This document shows, piece by piece, positions 18,033-27,062 of a stretch of DNA of 64,000 nt; positions within the stretch are counted from its first letter, which is position 1, and each line of letters starts with the position of its first letter. Source of the stretch: Actinacidiphila oryziradicis (lineage in GTDB: Bacteria; Actinomycetota; Actinomycetes; Streptomycetales; Streptomycetaceae); contig NZ_SUMC01000004.1 of NCBI RefSeq assembly GCF_005047355.1, forward strand, positions 62,001 to 126,000, written 5' to 3'. A model generated the notes under the pieces. That model made no database searches, was not told where the DNA came from, and saw only the letters and a list, made by a program, of their open reading frames with translations. The position numbers and the translations under genes are program-made.

Positions 18033-18404
18033 GTGAGCATCGAGAAGCCCGAGATCGACTTCCCCGAGGGTGAGGCCCCGGCGGACCTGGAGATCAAGGA
18101 CATCTGGCAGGGCGACGGCGCCGAGGCCAAGGCGGGACAGAATGTCACCGTCCACTACGTGGGCGTGGCGTTCAGCACCGGCGAGGAGTTCGACGCGAGC
18201 TGGAACCGCAACTCCCCCTTCACCTTCCCGCTCGGCGGCGGCAGGGTCATCAAGGGCTGGGACCAGGGCGTACAGGGCATGAAGGTCGGCGGTCGCCGCC
18301 AGCTGACCATCCCGGCGCACCTCGCCTACGGCAACCAGAGCCCGACCCCGGCCATCAAGCCCGGCGAGACGCTGATCTTCGTCGTGGACCTGATCGCGGT
18401 CTGA
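18033..18404 (+). CDS. Cytoplasmic FKBP-type peptidyl-prolyl isomerase
   Basis: A compact one-domain FKBP of 123 residues that catalyses cis-trans isomerisation of prolyl bonds. It shows the classic active-site pieces VTVHYVGVAFSTGEEFDASW, VIKGWDQGVQGMKVGGRR and IPAHLAYG, and the final strand LIFVVDLIAV. It has no signal sequence. The start is GTG 18033, preceded by AGGAGAAAGTAC; an ATG a few codons upstream lies within that ribosome site. It follows the lipoprotein FKBP gene in the same direction. A long hairpin terminates it before pafB. Confidence 0.95.
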   Translation: MSIEKPEIDFPEGEAPADLEIKDIWQGDGAEAKAGQNVTVHYVGVAFSTGEEFDASWNRNSPFTFPLGGGRVIKGWDQGVQGMKVGGRRQLTIPAHLAYGNQSPTPAIKPGETLIFVVDLIAV

Positions 18405-18421
18405 CGCAGACCAGAGGCTGG

Positions 18422-18457
18422 ATCGCCGGGCGGGCTCGCAGGAGCCCGCCCGGCGAT
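18422..18457 (+). terminator. Terminator hairpin after the FKBP gene
   Basis: Fifteen-base perfect arms (atcgccgggcgggct at 18422-18436, complement at 18443-18457) with a 6-base loop, then tttg, 18 bases after the stop codon. Confidence 0.8.
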
Positions 18458-18501
18458 TTGCGGTACGGTCTCGGTCGAGAGCTGAAGAAAGGGGGTGTGC
18501 G

Positions 18502-19443
18502 GTGGCCATTGCCAAGGCGGAGCGGCTGATGAACCTGGCACTGTGCCTGATGAACACCCGGCGCCCGGTCAGCAAGCGCGAGCTGCGCACGTCCATCGAG
18601 GCGTACCACGAGCCCGGCTCCGACGAGGCCTTCAACCGGATGTTCGAGCGGGACAAGGACGACCTCCGCGAGCTCGGTCTGGTCATCGATACGGTCGAGA
18701 GCCTGGACGGCGAGATCGGCTACCAGGCCCGCCGGGACCGCAACCGGCTTCCCGAGATCGCCCTGGACGCCGAGGAGGCCGCCGCGCTCGCCCTGACCGC
18801 CAAGGTCTGGCAGCAGGCCCGGTTCGCGGAGGCGGCCAGTGGCGCGTTGCAGAAGCTGCGGGCGGCCGGGGTGCCCTTCGAAGAGGTACACAGCGCCCTG
18901 GAGCCGCGGATCCCGGTCCCCGAGCCCGCCTTCGAGCCGCTGATGGTCGCGACCCGCGAACGCCGGGCGGTGGCCTTCGAGTACCGCAAGGCCAACGCCG
19001 CCCGCCCCGAACCCCGCCAGGTAGAGCCGTGGGCCCTGGAGTGCTGGCGCGGCCACTGGTATGTCGCCGGGTGGGACCGCGACCGCGCGGCTGTGCGTGT
19101 CTTCCGGCTCTCCCGGATCACCGGCCGGGTTCGAACCAGGGCAGGCGGCCTCACCGTCAAGGTGCCCGACCATGTGGATGTGCGGGCCACCGTGGAGACC
19201 TGGGCGGGCGAGGGCGCCACCGCGACCGCCCGGATCCGGCTGCGCCGCGGCTCGGGGTATCCGCTGCGGGCCAAGGCTCTGCGGACGGTCCCGGTGGACG
19301 AGGAGTGGGAGGAGCTGGAGATCCCGTACGGGCACGGGCTTGACGCATGGCTCGTCGAGTACGGCCCCGATGCGATCGTCCTGGAGCCCGCGGAGCTGCG
19401 GGCCGAAGTGGTAGACCGGCTGCGCGCCGTCGCCAAGGGCTGA
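18502..19443 (+). CDS. pafB: WYL-domain transcription regulator PafB
   Basis: A 313-residue regulator with an N-terminal winged helix (about 1-70: ERLMNLALCLMNTRRPVSKRELR) and a WYL sensor domain in the middle (WALECWRGHWYVAGWDRDRAAVRVFRLSRI), followed by the WCX-type C-terminal extension. In mycobacteria PafB and PafC act together as a recA-independent activator of DNA-damage genes and are encoded with the pupylation genes. Here they follow pafA after two FKBP genes. The GTG start at 18502 follows AAAGGGGGTGTGCG. PafC starts 25 bases after the stop, so the two are cotranscribed. Confidence 0.93.
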   Translation: MAIAKAERLMNLALCLMNTRRPVSKRELRTSIEAYHEPGSDEAFNRMFERDKDDLRELGLVIDTVESLDGEIGYQARRDRNRLPEIALDAEEAAALALTAKVWQQARFAEAASGALQKLRAAGVPFEEVHSALEPRIPVPEPAFEPLMVATRERRAVAFEYRKANAARPEPRQVEPWALECWRGHWYVAGWDRDRAAVRVFRLSRITGRVRTRAGGLTVKVPDHVDVRATVETWAGEGATATARIRLRRGSGYPLRAKALRTVPVDEEWEELEIPYGHGLDAWLVEYGPDAIVLEPAELRAEVVDRLRAVAKG

Positions 19444-19468
19444 CCGAGCGGAAGGGAGCGCAACTCAC

Positions 19469-20431
19469 ATGGCCAACGCGATCGACCAGACCCGCCGGAT
19501 GCTGTCCCTGGTGACGTATCTGCGTGAGCGCCCCGGCGCCCACGTCAGCGATGTCGCCCGGGCCTTCGGGGTGACCGAGGCCGAGCTGATCGGGGACCTG
19601 AACGTACTGCCGCTGTGCGGCACCAGCTTCCGCGGCGGGGATCTGCTGGACATCGACACCGACGGCGAGCGGATCTGGTGGCACAACGAAGGCGCGACCG
19701 CGGTCGCAGCGCAGCCGCTGCGGCTGGCCGCGGACGAGGCCGCCGCACTGCTGGTGGCCGCCCGCGCCGTGGCCAATCTGCCGGGGCTGCGCGACAGCGA
19801 CCGGCAGGCGCTGCTGCGGGCCACCGCCAAGATCGAGTCCGCGGCCGGGGAGGCCGCCGAAGCGGGCGCCAGCCTGTCGGTGAGCTTTGAGTCCGAGGGC
19901 AGCGTGTTCGCGGATGTCGACCGGGCGATCGCCGAGCGGCGCCGGCTGTGGATCCGCTACTACTCGCCGGGGCGTGACGCCCTCACCGAGCGCGAGGTCG
20001 ACCCGATCCGGCTGTTCGCCGTCGGCCACACCTACTTCGAGGGCTGGTGCCGGCTCTCGGAGGACCGCCGCACCTTCCGGCTCGACCGGGTGGCCGAGAT
20101 CAAGATCCTCGACGAGCCGTCCGACCCGCCGCGTACCGAGCCGCGCGATCTGTCCCTGGGCCTGGTCCAGCCCGCCGGCGACGACCCCGAGGTCGTCGTC
20201 GAGGTAGGGCCGGGTGGCCGCTGGGTCGCCGAGTACTATCCGCACGACAGCGCGCACGAGCTCCCCGACGGCGGTCTGCGGATCACCATCCGCACCCCCG
20301 ACCCGGGCTCCCTGCGCCGGCTCGCCCTGCGACTGGGCCGCGACGGCCGGATCGTCTCCCCGCAGGCCCTCGCGGACAGTGCCAGGGCCGCCGCCGAGCG
20401 AGCCCTGGAGGCATACGGTGACACGGCCTAG
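19469..20431 (+). CDS. pafC: WYL-domain transcription regulator PafC
   Basis: The partner of PafB, 320 residues, with the same layout. A winged helix (DQTRRMLSLVTYLRERPGAHVSDVARAFGVTEAELIGDLNVL) is followed by the WYL domain (IRYYSPGRDALTEREVDPIRLFAVGHTYFEGWCRLSEDRRTFRLDRV) and a WCX-like tail. The two proteins are about equal in length and probably form a heterodimer or act as a fused unit, as some actinobacteria have a PafBC fusion. The ATG at 19469 has GGAAGGGAGCG upstream. The DNA-damage role is family knowledge; nothing in this window shows its target promoter. Confidence 0.93.
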   Translation: MANAIDQTRRMLSLVTYLRERPGAHVSDVARAFGVTEAELIGDLNVLPLCGTSFRGGDLLDIDTDGERIWWHNEGATAVAAQPLRLAADEAAALLVAARAVANLPGLRDSDRQALLRATAKIESAAGEAAEAGASLSVSFESEGSVFADVDRAIAERRRLWIRYYSPGRDALTEREVDPIRLFAVGHTYFEGWCRLSEDRRTFRLDRVAEIKILDEPSDPPRTEPRDLSLGLVQPAGDDPEVVVEVGPGGRWVAEYYPHDSAHELPDGGLRITIRTPDPGSLRRLALRLGRDGRIVSPQALADSARAAAERALEAYGDTA

Positions 20432-20510
20432 GGCCTGTCCGGCAGAGCTTGCCGGGTGCGTCCGCAAGGTTTGCCCGACGGGCTTGATCTCGCGATGGGG
20501 AGGATGACAG

Positions 20511-20750
20511 ATGGCGCCGACGGTGCTGTTCAAGGCCGCCTGTCCCGACTGCCACGGCCGCTTCGAGCTGGCGGCGGGTGCGCTGCGGCTGGCAATAGGC
20601 GGCACCAGCAAGACCACGTTCTACTCCTTCACCTGCCCCGACTGCGGCGCTCTGGTCCGCAAGCCGGCGGGGGAGCGGATAGTCGAGCTGCTCACCGGCG
20701 GCGGGGTCAGCACCATGCGGCTCCATTTCTCCAGCTCGTCCGGTGAATGA
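20511..20750 (+). CDS. Small zinc-ribbon protein
   Basis: A 79-residue cytoplasmic protein with two CxxC knuckles, ACPDCHGRF near residue 11 and TCPDCGALV near residue 42, forming a likely four-cysteine zinc ribbon. The middle is basic and the C-terminus Ser-rich. ATG 20511 follows GGGGAGGATGACAG. The stop overlaps an ATG of the next gene (ATGA). This little gene and the next one keep their place between pafC and tatA in Streptomyces from memory. No function is known to me. Confidence 0.8.
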   Translation: MAPTVLFKAACPDCHGRFELAAGALRLAIGGTSKTTFYSFTCPDCGALVRKPAGERIVELLTGGGVSTMRLHFSSSSGE

Positions 20751-20761
20751 GGGCAGGAAAA

Positions 20762-20974
20762 ATGTTGTGGCCTTATATCAGTCTCGGCCTGGCGACGGCG
20801 GGCATTCTTGCGCTCGGCGTGCTGAGCCTGCGGGTCTACGCCGAGGTGTCCGCCCTGGCCCGTCAGCTGGGGAAGAGCTCCGATGACCTGGCCAGAGCCG
20901 CCGAGCGGCTGCAACGGGCGGCGGAGCCCCTCGCACGGCGTTCCGGTGATTTCCCCCTCGATGATATCCCGTAG
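20762..20974 (+). CDS. Single-span membrane protein
   Basis: A 70-residue protein beginning MLWPYISLGLATAGILALGVLSL, a single membrane helix, followed by an amphipathic helical tail (SALARQLGKSSDDLARAAERLQRAAEPLARR) reminiscent of DUF948-type proteins. I prefer ATG 20762 because AGGA stands upstream; ATG 20747 would overlap the preceding stop by ATGA and add five residues (MRAGK). It is translationally linked to the zinc-ribbon gene. The function is unknown. Confidence 0.72.
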   Translation: MLWPYISLGLATAGILALGVLSLRVYAEVSALARQLGKSSDDLARAAERLQRAAEPLARRSGDFPLDDIP

Positions 20975-21209
20975 GGCCTGGCGAGGCCTGGCGCTACGCC
21001 GCGGACCCTCGTTCTTCTCATCGTCGGGAGGTACGCTGCTGACGCGGCCCCGACAGAGCGCGGCGGGGGTCGCAAAGCAGTGGACGTCGGGGGATTGCCA
21101 GGTGTTCACCCCCGCGCGTTACGATCGCTCTCAGCATGACGGTTGGATCGTTGTCCGATTCGACCGGTACACATGGACCCACGCCGCCTCGGTGAGAAGG
21201 TAAACGCTT

Positions 21210-21500
21210 ATGTTCGGAAGGCTCGGCGCTCCCGAGATCATTCTCATTCTCGTCGTGGTCGTCCTGCTGTTCGGAGCCAAGAAGCTCCCGGACATGGCGC
21301 GATCCCTCGGCAAGTCCGCCCGCATCCTCAAGAGCGAGGCGAAGGCGATGAAGGAGGACGGCGCGGCTCCGCCCAACCCGCCCGCCGACACCGCACCGCA
21401 GCCGCCCAAGACCATCCAGGCCGCCCCCGGCGATGTCGCCAGCGCGCGCGTTGTCGACGACCAGCCGCAGCAGCAGACGACGCACACCACTCAGAGCTGA
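21210..21500 (+). CDS. tatA: Twin-arginine translocase subunit TatA
   Basis: A 96-residue pore-forming component of the Tat system, which exports folded proteins. The N-terminus [30 protein letters not shown] shows the short membrane helix, the hinge FGAKKLP and the amphipathic helix that follow one another in all TatA proteins. A Pro/Gln-rich flexible tail ends the protein. ATG 21210 follows GAGAAGG. It is 65 bases upstream of tatC. TatB is not beside it, as usual in Streptomyces. The preceding 235-base gap shows no gene. Confidence 0.95.
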   Translation: MFGRLGAPEIILILVVVVLLFGAKKLPDMARSLGKSARILKSEAKAMKEDGAAPPNPPADTAPQPPKTIQAAPGDVASARVVDDQPQQQTTHTTQS

Positions 21501-21565
21501 CCAAAACCACGAAGATGGACCAAGCCGACGGCGACGGCGGCTGCCGCACGAGATGAGGACGTGGG

Positions 21566-22501
21566 TTGCTCAAGTCCGCCCGCAAGCAGGAGAAGGACGC
21601 CGAGGGGCGGATGCCCCTGGGAGATCACCTGCGAGAGCTGCGGAACCGATTGCTCAAGTCCGTCCTCGCGATCGGCGTCGTCACTGTCGTCGCCGCGCTG
21701 TACTACAACAACCTGATCGCATTTCTCGTGGATCCGGTCCTCAAGTCCGTCGGCTGCAAGGCGTCGCTCAACGACATCGCCCAGCAGGCCAAATCGGTGA
21801 AGCAGGACACCCGGTGCGCGCACATCACCATGAACGGTCTGCTCACCCCGTTCACCCTCGCGCTCAAGGTCTCGCTGATGGCCGGTGTCGTGCTCTCCAC
21901 GCCGGTGTGGCTCTACCAGCTGTGGGCCTTCCTCGCCCCGGGGCTGCACAAGCATGAGAAGAAGTACGCCCTCGCGTTCGTCGGGGCCGGTTTCCCGCTG
22001 TTCCTGATGGGTGCCTTCTTCGCCTACAAGGTGCTGCCGACCACCGCCACGGTGCTCATCGGCTTCACGCCGAAGAACGTCGACAACCTCCTTCCGCTCG
22101 ATGACTACCTCGACCTGGTCACGCGCATGGTCGTGGTCTTCGGTCTCTCCTTCGAGCTGCCGCTGCTGCTGGTGATGCTCAACTTCGCCGGGATCCTCAG
22201 CGGCAAGCGGATGACCGGCTGGTGGCGCGCCATGGTCATGGGCATCACGGTCTTCGCCGCCGTCGCGACGCCGAGCACCGACCCGCTGAGCATGCTCGCC
22301 CTCGCCGGGCCGATCTGGGTGCTCTACTTCATCGCCTGCGCGGTCTCGCTGCTCAATGACGCCCGCCGCCGCAAGGCGAACCCGGACGCCGCCCTCGACG
22401 ACGACGAGGCCTCCCACCTCGACCTGACCCCCGAGTCGGTCTCCCCCTCGCTGCCCGAGCAGACCACCGGCCATGACGGCGGCTTTGACGACGCCACCTG
22501 A
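21566..22501 (+). CDS. tatC: Twin-arginine translocase subunit TatC
   Basis: The Tat signal-peptide receptor, 311 residues with six predicted membrane helices. The first cytoplasmic segment MPLGDHLRELRNRLLKS and the loop FLAPGLHKHEKKYALAF carry the conserved residues that bind the RR motif; the glutamate in LSFELPLLLVML is also conserved. The C-terminal 50 residues are acidic and disordered. The start is taken as TTG 21566 (GAGGACGTGGG upstream), giving MLKSARKQEKDAEGRMP; an ATG 15 codons later would also leave the core intact. It is cotranscribed with tatA. Confidence 0.95.
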   Translation: MLKSARKQEKDAEGRMPLGDHLRELRNRLLKSVLAIGVVTVVAALYYNNLIAFLVDPVLKSVGCKASLNDIAQQAKSVKQDTRCAHITMNGLLTPFTLALKVSLMAGVVLSTPVWLYQLWAFLAPGLHKHEKKYALAFVGAGFPLFLMGAFFAYKVLPTTATVLIGFTPKNVDNLLPLDDYLDLVTRMVVVFGLSFELPLLLVMLNFAGILSGKRMTGWWRAMVMGITVFAAVATPSTDPLSMLALAGPIWVLYFIACAVSLLNDARRRKANPDAALDDDEASHLDLTPESVSPSLPEQTTGHDGGFDDAT

Positions 22502-22590
22502 TCCGCGGTCCGGGGATCGACTCCCGTGAGGTTCGGTGAGGGAAAAGATCACGCCGTGTGTCAGTCGTGGCCGGTACTCTCGGTTTCAAG

Positions 22591-25416
22591 ATGAGAGACG
22601 AGATGTCCCCCGCCGAGCGTTACGCCGCAGCCAAGTTCCGCGCGGCCGAGCAGGCCACCGCCCTTGCGCCCTTCCGCGCTATGTACGACTTCGACCTGGA
22701 CCAGTTCCAGATCGATGCCTGCCAGGCCCTGGAGGCCGGAAAGGGAGTGCTGGTCGCTGCCCCCACGGGGTCGGGCAAGACCATCGTGGGCGAGTTCGCC
22801 GTCCACCTGGCCCTCACCGAGGGCCGGAAGTGCTTCTACACCACGCCGATCAAGGCGCTGTCGAACCAGAAGTTCGCCGACCTGGTGAAGCGCTACGGCG
22901 CGGACAAGGTCGGCCTGCTCACCGGCGACAACAGCGTGAACGGCGATGCCCCGGTGGTCGTGATGACCACCGAGGTGCTGCGCAACATGCTGTACGCGGG
23001 CTCGCAGGCCCTCGACGGCCTCGGCTATGTCGTGATGGACGAGGTGCACTACCTCTCCGACCGGTTCCGGGGTGCGGTGTGGGAAGAGGTGATCATCCAC
23101 CTCCCGCAGTCTGTGACCCTCGTCTCACTCTCGGCCACCGTCTCCAATGCCGAGGAGTTCGGCGACTGGCTGGACACCGTGCGCGGCGACACCGAGGTGA
23201 TCGTCTCCGAGCACCGGCCTGTGCCGCTCTGGCAGCACGTTCTGGCCGGGCGGGGCATGTACGACCTCTTCGAGGAGAAGGAGGGGGTGATCGCGCCCTC
23301 CCGGCGGGAGGTCAACCCCGATCTCGTACGCCTGGCCCGGGCCGAGAGCCAGAATTCCTTCCGCGGCAATGGCCGCGGGCGTGGCCGGGAGGCCGACCGG
23401 GAGCGGGAGCGCCGCCATCGCGGCCGGGTGTGGACGCCCAGCCGGGCGGAGGTGATCGAGCGGCTCGACGCCGAGGGACTGCTGCCGGCCATCACCTTCA
23501 TCTTCAGCCGGGCGGCCTGCGAAGCCGCCGTACAGCAGTGCCTGTACTCAGGGCTGCGGCTCAACAACGAGGAGGCCCGGGCGCAGGTCCGGAGCATCGT
23601 CGAGGAGCGCACCGCCTCCATCCCCGACGAGGACCTGCATGTGCTGGGGTACTTCGAGTGGCTGGAAGGCCTGGAGCGGGGTATCGCCGCGCACCATGCC
23701 GGCATGCTGCCGACTTTCAAGGAGGTCGTCGAGGAGCTTTTCGTCAGGGGCCTGGTCAAGGCGGTCTTCGCGACCGAGACACTGGCGCTGGGTATCAACA
23801 TGCCGGCCCGCTCGGTGGTTCTGGAGAAGCTCGTCAAGTGGAACGGTGAGACGCACGCCGACATCACCCCCGGTGAATTCACCCAGCTGACCGGGCGCGC
23901 GGGACGGCGTGGCATCGATGTCGAGGGCCACGCGGTGGTGCTGTGGCAGCGCGGCTTCGACCCGGCCGGGCTGGCCGGCCTCGCGGGCACCCGGACGTAT
24001 CCGCTCCGGTCGTCCTTCAAGCCCTCGTACAACATGGCGGTGAATCTGGTCGGCCAGTTCGGCCGGCACCGCTCGCGGGAGCTGTTGGAGACCTCATTCG
24101 CCCAGTTCCAGGCGGACCGGTCGGTGGTCGGAATCTCGCGGCAGGTGCAGCGCAACGAGGAGGGTCTGGACGGCTACAAGGAGTCCATGACCTGCCACCT
24201 CGGTGACTTCGACGAGTACATGTCGCTGCGCAGGCAGCTGAAGGAACGCGAGACCGAGCTTTCGCGGCAAGGCGCCACCCTGCGCCGGGCGGCCGCCGCC
24301 GACGCCCTGGAGAAGCTCAAGCCGGGCGACATCATCCATGTCCCGGCCGGCAAGTTCGCCGGGCTGGCCCTGGTGCTGGACCCGGGGGTCCCGGCGGGGC
24401 GCAGCCCCGGCCACTTCCGCGGCGACCCGCACCTTCAGGACGGTCCCCGCCCACTGGTGCTCACCGCCGAACGCCAGGTCAAGCGGCTCGCCTCGATCGA
24501 CTTCCCGACCCCGGTCGAGGCCCTGGACCGGATGCGCATCCCCAAGACCTTCAACCCGCGCAGCCCGCAGTCCCGCCGCGACCTCGCCTCGGCGATGCGC
24601 TCCAAGGCCGGGTCCGCCGGAATCGCCGGGCCCCAACGGCACCGCAAGGAGCGTGCCGCCGCGGCTGACGACGTCCAGCTCGCCCGGCTCCGTACCGAGA
24701 TCCGCGCGCACCCCTGCCACGGCTGCTCCGACCGCGAGGACCACGCCCGCTGGGCAGAGCGATACCACCGGCTGCGCCGGGACACCAAGCAGCTCGAACG
24801 TCGCATCGAGGGCCGTACGAACACGATCGCCCGCACCTTCGACCGGGTGTCCGCGGTCCTCACCGAGCTGGGCTACCTCGAGGGTGACAAAGTCACCGGT
24901 GACGGCCGTCGCCTCGCCCGTCTCTACGGCGAGCTCGACCTCCTGGCCAGCGAATGCCTCCGCGACGGCGTCTGGGACGAGCTCAACCCCGCCGAGCTCG
25001 CCGCGTGCGCCTCGGCCCTGGTCTACGAGGCCCGCCAGGCCGACGACGCGGTCGCGCCCAAGCTCCCCACCGGCAACGCCAAGCAGGCGCTGGGCGAGAT
25101 GGTCCGCATCTGGGGCCGCCTCGACGCCCTTGAGGAGGACCATGGCATCAACCAGACCGAAGGCGTCGGCCAGCGCGAGCCCGATCTCGGTTTCGCCTGG
25201 TCCGCCTACCGCTGGGCATCGGGCCACGGGCTGGACGCGGTGCTGCGCGATGCCGATATGCCGGCGGGCGACTTCGTGCGCTGGACCAAGCAGCTGATCG
25301 ATGTGCTCGGCCAGATCGCCGGAGCGGCGCCGGACGCCAGCCCGGTCCGCCGCAACGCCCGCAAGGCGGTTGACGGACTGCTCCGCGGGGTGGTGGCGTA
25401 CTCGTCCGTGGGGTGA
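22591..25416 (+). CDS. helY: Ski2-like DEAH-box helicase HelY
   Basis: A large ATP-dependent RNA/DNA helicase of about 941 residues. The motor has Walker A APTGSGKT, motif Ia TTPIKALSNQK, motif II DEVH, motif III SATVSN, motif IV/V ETLALGINMPAR and motif VI QLTGRAGRRGID. A Ski2-type C-terminal domain follows, with the insertion AHPCHGCSDRED. Its neighbours tatAC and pafBC are the same as in mycobacteria (Rv2092c region). Several in-frame starts compete: GTG 22558, ATG 22591 and ATG 22603. 22591 is a compromise because none has a strong ribosome site. The exact substrate is unknown; RNA remodelling is likely from the family. Confidence 0.94.
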   Translation: MRDEMSPAERYAAAKFRAAEQATALAPFRAMYDFDLDQFQIDACQALEAGKGVLVAAPTGSGKTIVGEFAVHLALTEGRKCFYTTPIKALSNQKFADLVKRYGADKVGLLTGDNSVNGDAPVVVMTTEVLRNMLYAGSQALDGLGYVVMDEVHYLSDRFRGAVWEEVIIHLPQSVTLVSLSATVSNAEEFGDWLDTVRGDTEVIVSEHRPVPLWQHVLAGRGMYDLFEEKEGVIAPSRREVNPDLVRLARAESQNSFRGNGRGRGREADRERERRHRGRVWTPSRAEVIERLDAEGLLPAITFIFSRAACEAAVQQCLYSGLRLNNEEARAQVRSIVEERTASIPDEDLHVLGYFEWLEGLERGIAAHHAGMLPTFKEVVEELFVRGLVKAVFATETLALGINMPARSVVLEKLVKWNGETHADITPGEFTQLTGRAGRRGIDVEGHAVVLWQRGFDPAGLAGLAGTRTYPLRSSFKPSYNMAVNLVGQFGRHRSRELLETSFAQFQADRSVVGISRQVQRNEEGLDGYKESMTCHLGDFDEYMSLRRQLKERETELSRQGATLRRAAAADALEKLKPGDIIHVPAGKFAGLALVLDPGVPAGRSPGHFRGDPHLQDGPRPLVLTAERQVKRLASIDFPTPVEALDRMRIPKTFNPRSPQSRRDLASAMRSKAGSAGIAGPQRHRKERAAAADDVQLARLRTEIRAHPCHGCSDREDHARWAERYHRLRRDTKQLERRIEGRTNTIARTFDRVSAVLTELGYLEGDKVTGDGRRLARLYGELDLLASECLRDGVWDELNPAELAACASALVYEARQADDAVAPKLPTGNAKQALGEMVRIWGRLDALEEDHGINQTEGVGQREPDLGFAWSAYRWASGHGLDAVLRDADMPAGDFVRWTKQLIDVLGQIAGAAPDASPVRRNARKAVDGLLRGVVAYSSVG

Positions 25417-25449
25417 GCGGGGCAGGGCCCTCCGTCGCCGCATTTCCCG

Positions 25450-25755
25450 GCCCGTCCGGCCCTTGAGGACGGCGCCGCCGCCCCGTAGTCGAGCAGGGCC
25501 TGGGCGACGGTCTCCGGGGTGCCGGCAAGGGCGTTGGAGTTGCCGACCGCCGCCGGTCTCGGCGGCGGTCGGTGTCCACGGGCACTGGGAGCCGGATCGA
25601 ACGGAGTGGTTGACACTTCGCGGACCGCCCAGTGGGTTGCGCGCTGCTGCTCGTGGTCGTTGCCGGCGGTGATGAAATGGACTGCGAGGCGGCCGTCGCT
25701 GATCCGTTTCAGGGTCGCGGAGGTCTTCGCGGCGATGTATGCGGCGGCGGGTGGT
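25450..25755 (-). pseudogene. Remnant of an SsuD-type flavin monooxygenase (LLM family)
   Basis: On the minus strand, one frame without a start codon reads AAYIAAKTSATLKRISDGRL, then AVHFITAGNDHEQQ. This matches the central motif of alkanesulfonate-monooxygenase-like enzymes. After a short unrelated stretch the same frame gives LAGTPETVAQALLDYG, the C-terminal helix motif of that family. The 200 or so residues normally between, and the whole N-terminus, are missing. A TGA stands directly upstream of the first motif. It is therefore a relic with an internal deletion, lying between helY and the polyketide synthase pair. Confidence 0.6.
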
Positions 25756-25796
25756 CAGCTGATTGCGTGGAACAGCCAGATCCATGCACGGCCAGG

Positions 25797-27062
25797 TTAT
25801 GCCGGTGGGAAGTGGCGCACGACGAGCGCCGAGTTGAAGCCCCCGTAGCCGCGGGCGACCACGAGCGCGCTGCGCAGCCGGGCCGGCCGCGGCCGGTCGG
25901 TGACCAGGTCGACCGGGCAGTCGCCGGCGGGCTCGGCCACGCCGGTGGTGGGCGGGATGACCTGGTCGCGCAGCGCCAGCAGGGCGGTGGCGGTGTCGAG
26001 GGCGGCGCCGCCCGCGTAGAGGCGGCCGACCATGGATTTCGGCGCGGTGACGGGGACGCCGTACGGGCCGAATACCGCGGCGAGCGCCTGCGCCTCGGCG
26101 CGGTCGCCGGACCGGGTGCCGACGGCGTCGGCGAAGACCACGTCGATCTCGGACGGGTCCAGACGGGCGTCTGCCAGGGCGAGTTCGATGGCCCGCCGCA
26201 GGGTGGGAGGCCGGCCATTGCCCTGTGCCGGGTCGAAGGTGGCCGCATAGCCGGCGATGGCGCCGTGCACCTGGGCGCCGCGCTCGTGCGCGGCCCGCGC
26301 TGTCTCCATGACGAGCATCGCACCGCCCTCGCCGGGCACATGGCCGGCGGCGGTGGCGGCGAACGGGGTGTAGGCGGCGCGCGGGTCGGAGCCGAGATTG
26401 AGCTGTCCGTTCGGCAGTTGGGCGACGAGTGCGGCGGGGTCGAGCGGGGCCTCCGTCCCGCCGGTGACGGCCGCGCGGGCGCCGGCGCGCAGGGTGCGAC
26501 GGGCCTGGGCGATGGCATCGAGGCCGCCGGCCTGCTCGGCGGCGTGGACGCTGCCGGGCCCCTTCATATCGTGCAGGATGGCGATCTGGCCGGTGGTGGC
26601 CGCGTAGAACCAGGCGACCGCCTGATACGCGCCGATCTTGCGCGGGCCCTCGCTCCACAGCCGCTGAATCGCCCGGTGGCCGAACTCGGCGCCGCCGATG
26701 GAGCTCGCGGTGGCCACCGCGAAGCCGTACTCGGGCACCTCGGCGGGGTCCAGCCCGGCGTCCTGGAGGGCCATGGCGGTGGCGGCGACGGCGAGATGAG
26801 TCATCCGGTCGGTCTGCGTCACACGGTACTGGCGGAGGAACTCGGTTGGGACAAAGCCTTCGACCTCGCCCACGACGCGCAGTGGGAAGCCGTCGGTGTC
26901 GAAGCGGCTGATGCGGCGGATGCCGAGACGTCCGGCCAGCGTCGCCTCCCAGTACGCCTCGGTGCCGGTGCCGTTGGGGGCGACGACACCGATGCCGGTG
27001 ACCACGGGCTCGTCGGTGGCCTGTTCGGCGTGGATGGGCGGTCGCGTCCACGGTGCGGTCAT
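25797..27062 (-). CDS. Type II polyketide synthase chain-length factor (KS beta)
   Basis: A 421-residue ketosynthase-fold protein that pairs with KS alpha. The active-site cysteine is replaced by Gln in the segment AAEQAGGLDAIAQARR, the hallmark of chain-length factors, whose job is to decarboxylate and to set the chain length. The other thiolase-fold segments (PVVTGIGVVAPNG, VPGEGGAMLVME, PKSMVGRLYAGGAALD, GYGGFNSALVV) are intact. ATG 27062 overlaps the KS alpha stop by ATGA, so the two are translated together. No acyl carrier protein, ketoreductase or cyclase gene follows; downstream lies only a monooxygenase relic. The product cannot be predicted. Confidence 0.92.
   Translation of the reverse strand: MTAPWTRPPIHAEQATDEPVVTGIGVVAPNGTGTEAYWEATLAGRLGIRRISRFDTDGFPLRVVGEVEGFVPTEFLRQYRVTQTDRMTHLAVAATAMALQDAGLDPAEVPEYGFAVATASSIGGAEFGHRAIQRLWSEGPRKIGAYQAVAWFYAATTGQIAILHDMKGPGSVHAAEQAGGLDAIAQARRTLRAGARAAVTGGTEAPLDPAALVAQLPNGQLNLGSDPRAAYTPFAATAAGHVPGEGGAMLVMETARAAHERGAQVHGAIAGYAATFDPAQGNGRPPTLRRAIELALADARLDPSEIDVVFADAVGTRSGDRAEAQALAAVFGPYGVPVTAPKSMVGRLYAGGAALDTATALLALRDQVIPPTTGVAEPAGDCPVDLVTDRPRPARLRSALVVARGYGGFNSALVVRHFPPA

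Noticed and set aside
24094-27051. A 985-codon open frame on the minus strand
   Set aside because: It runs antisense to helY and then through the chain-length factor in the wrong frame; its composition is Arg/Pro/His-rich, typical of GC-rich shadows.
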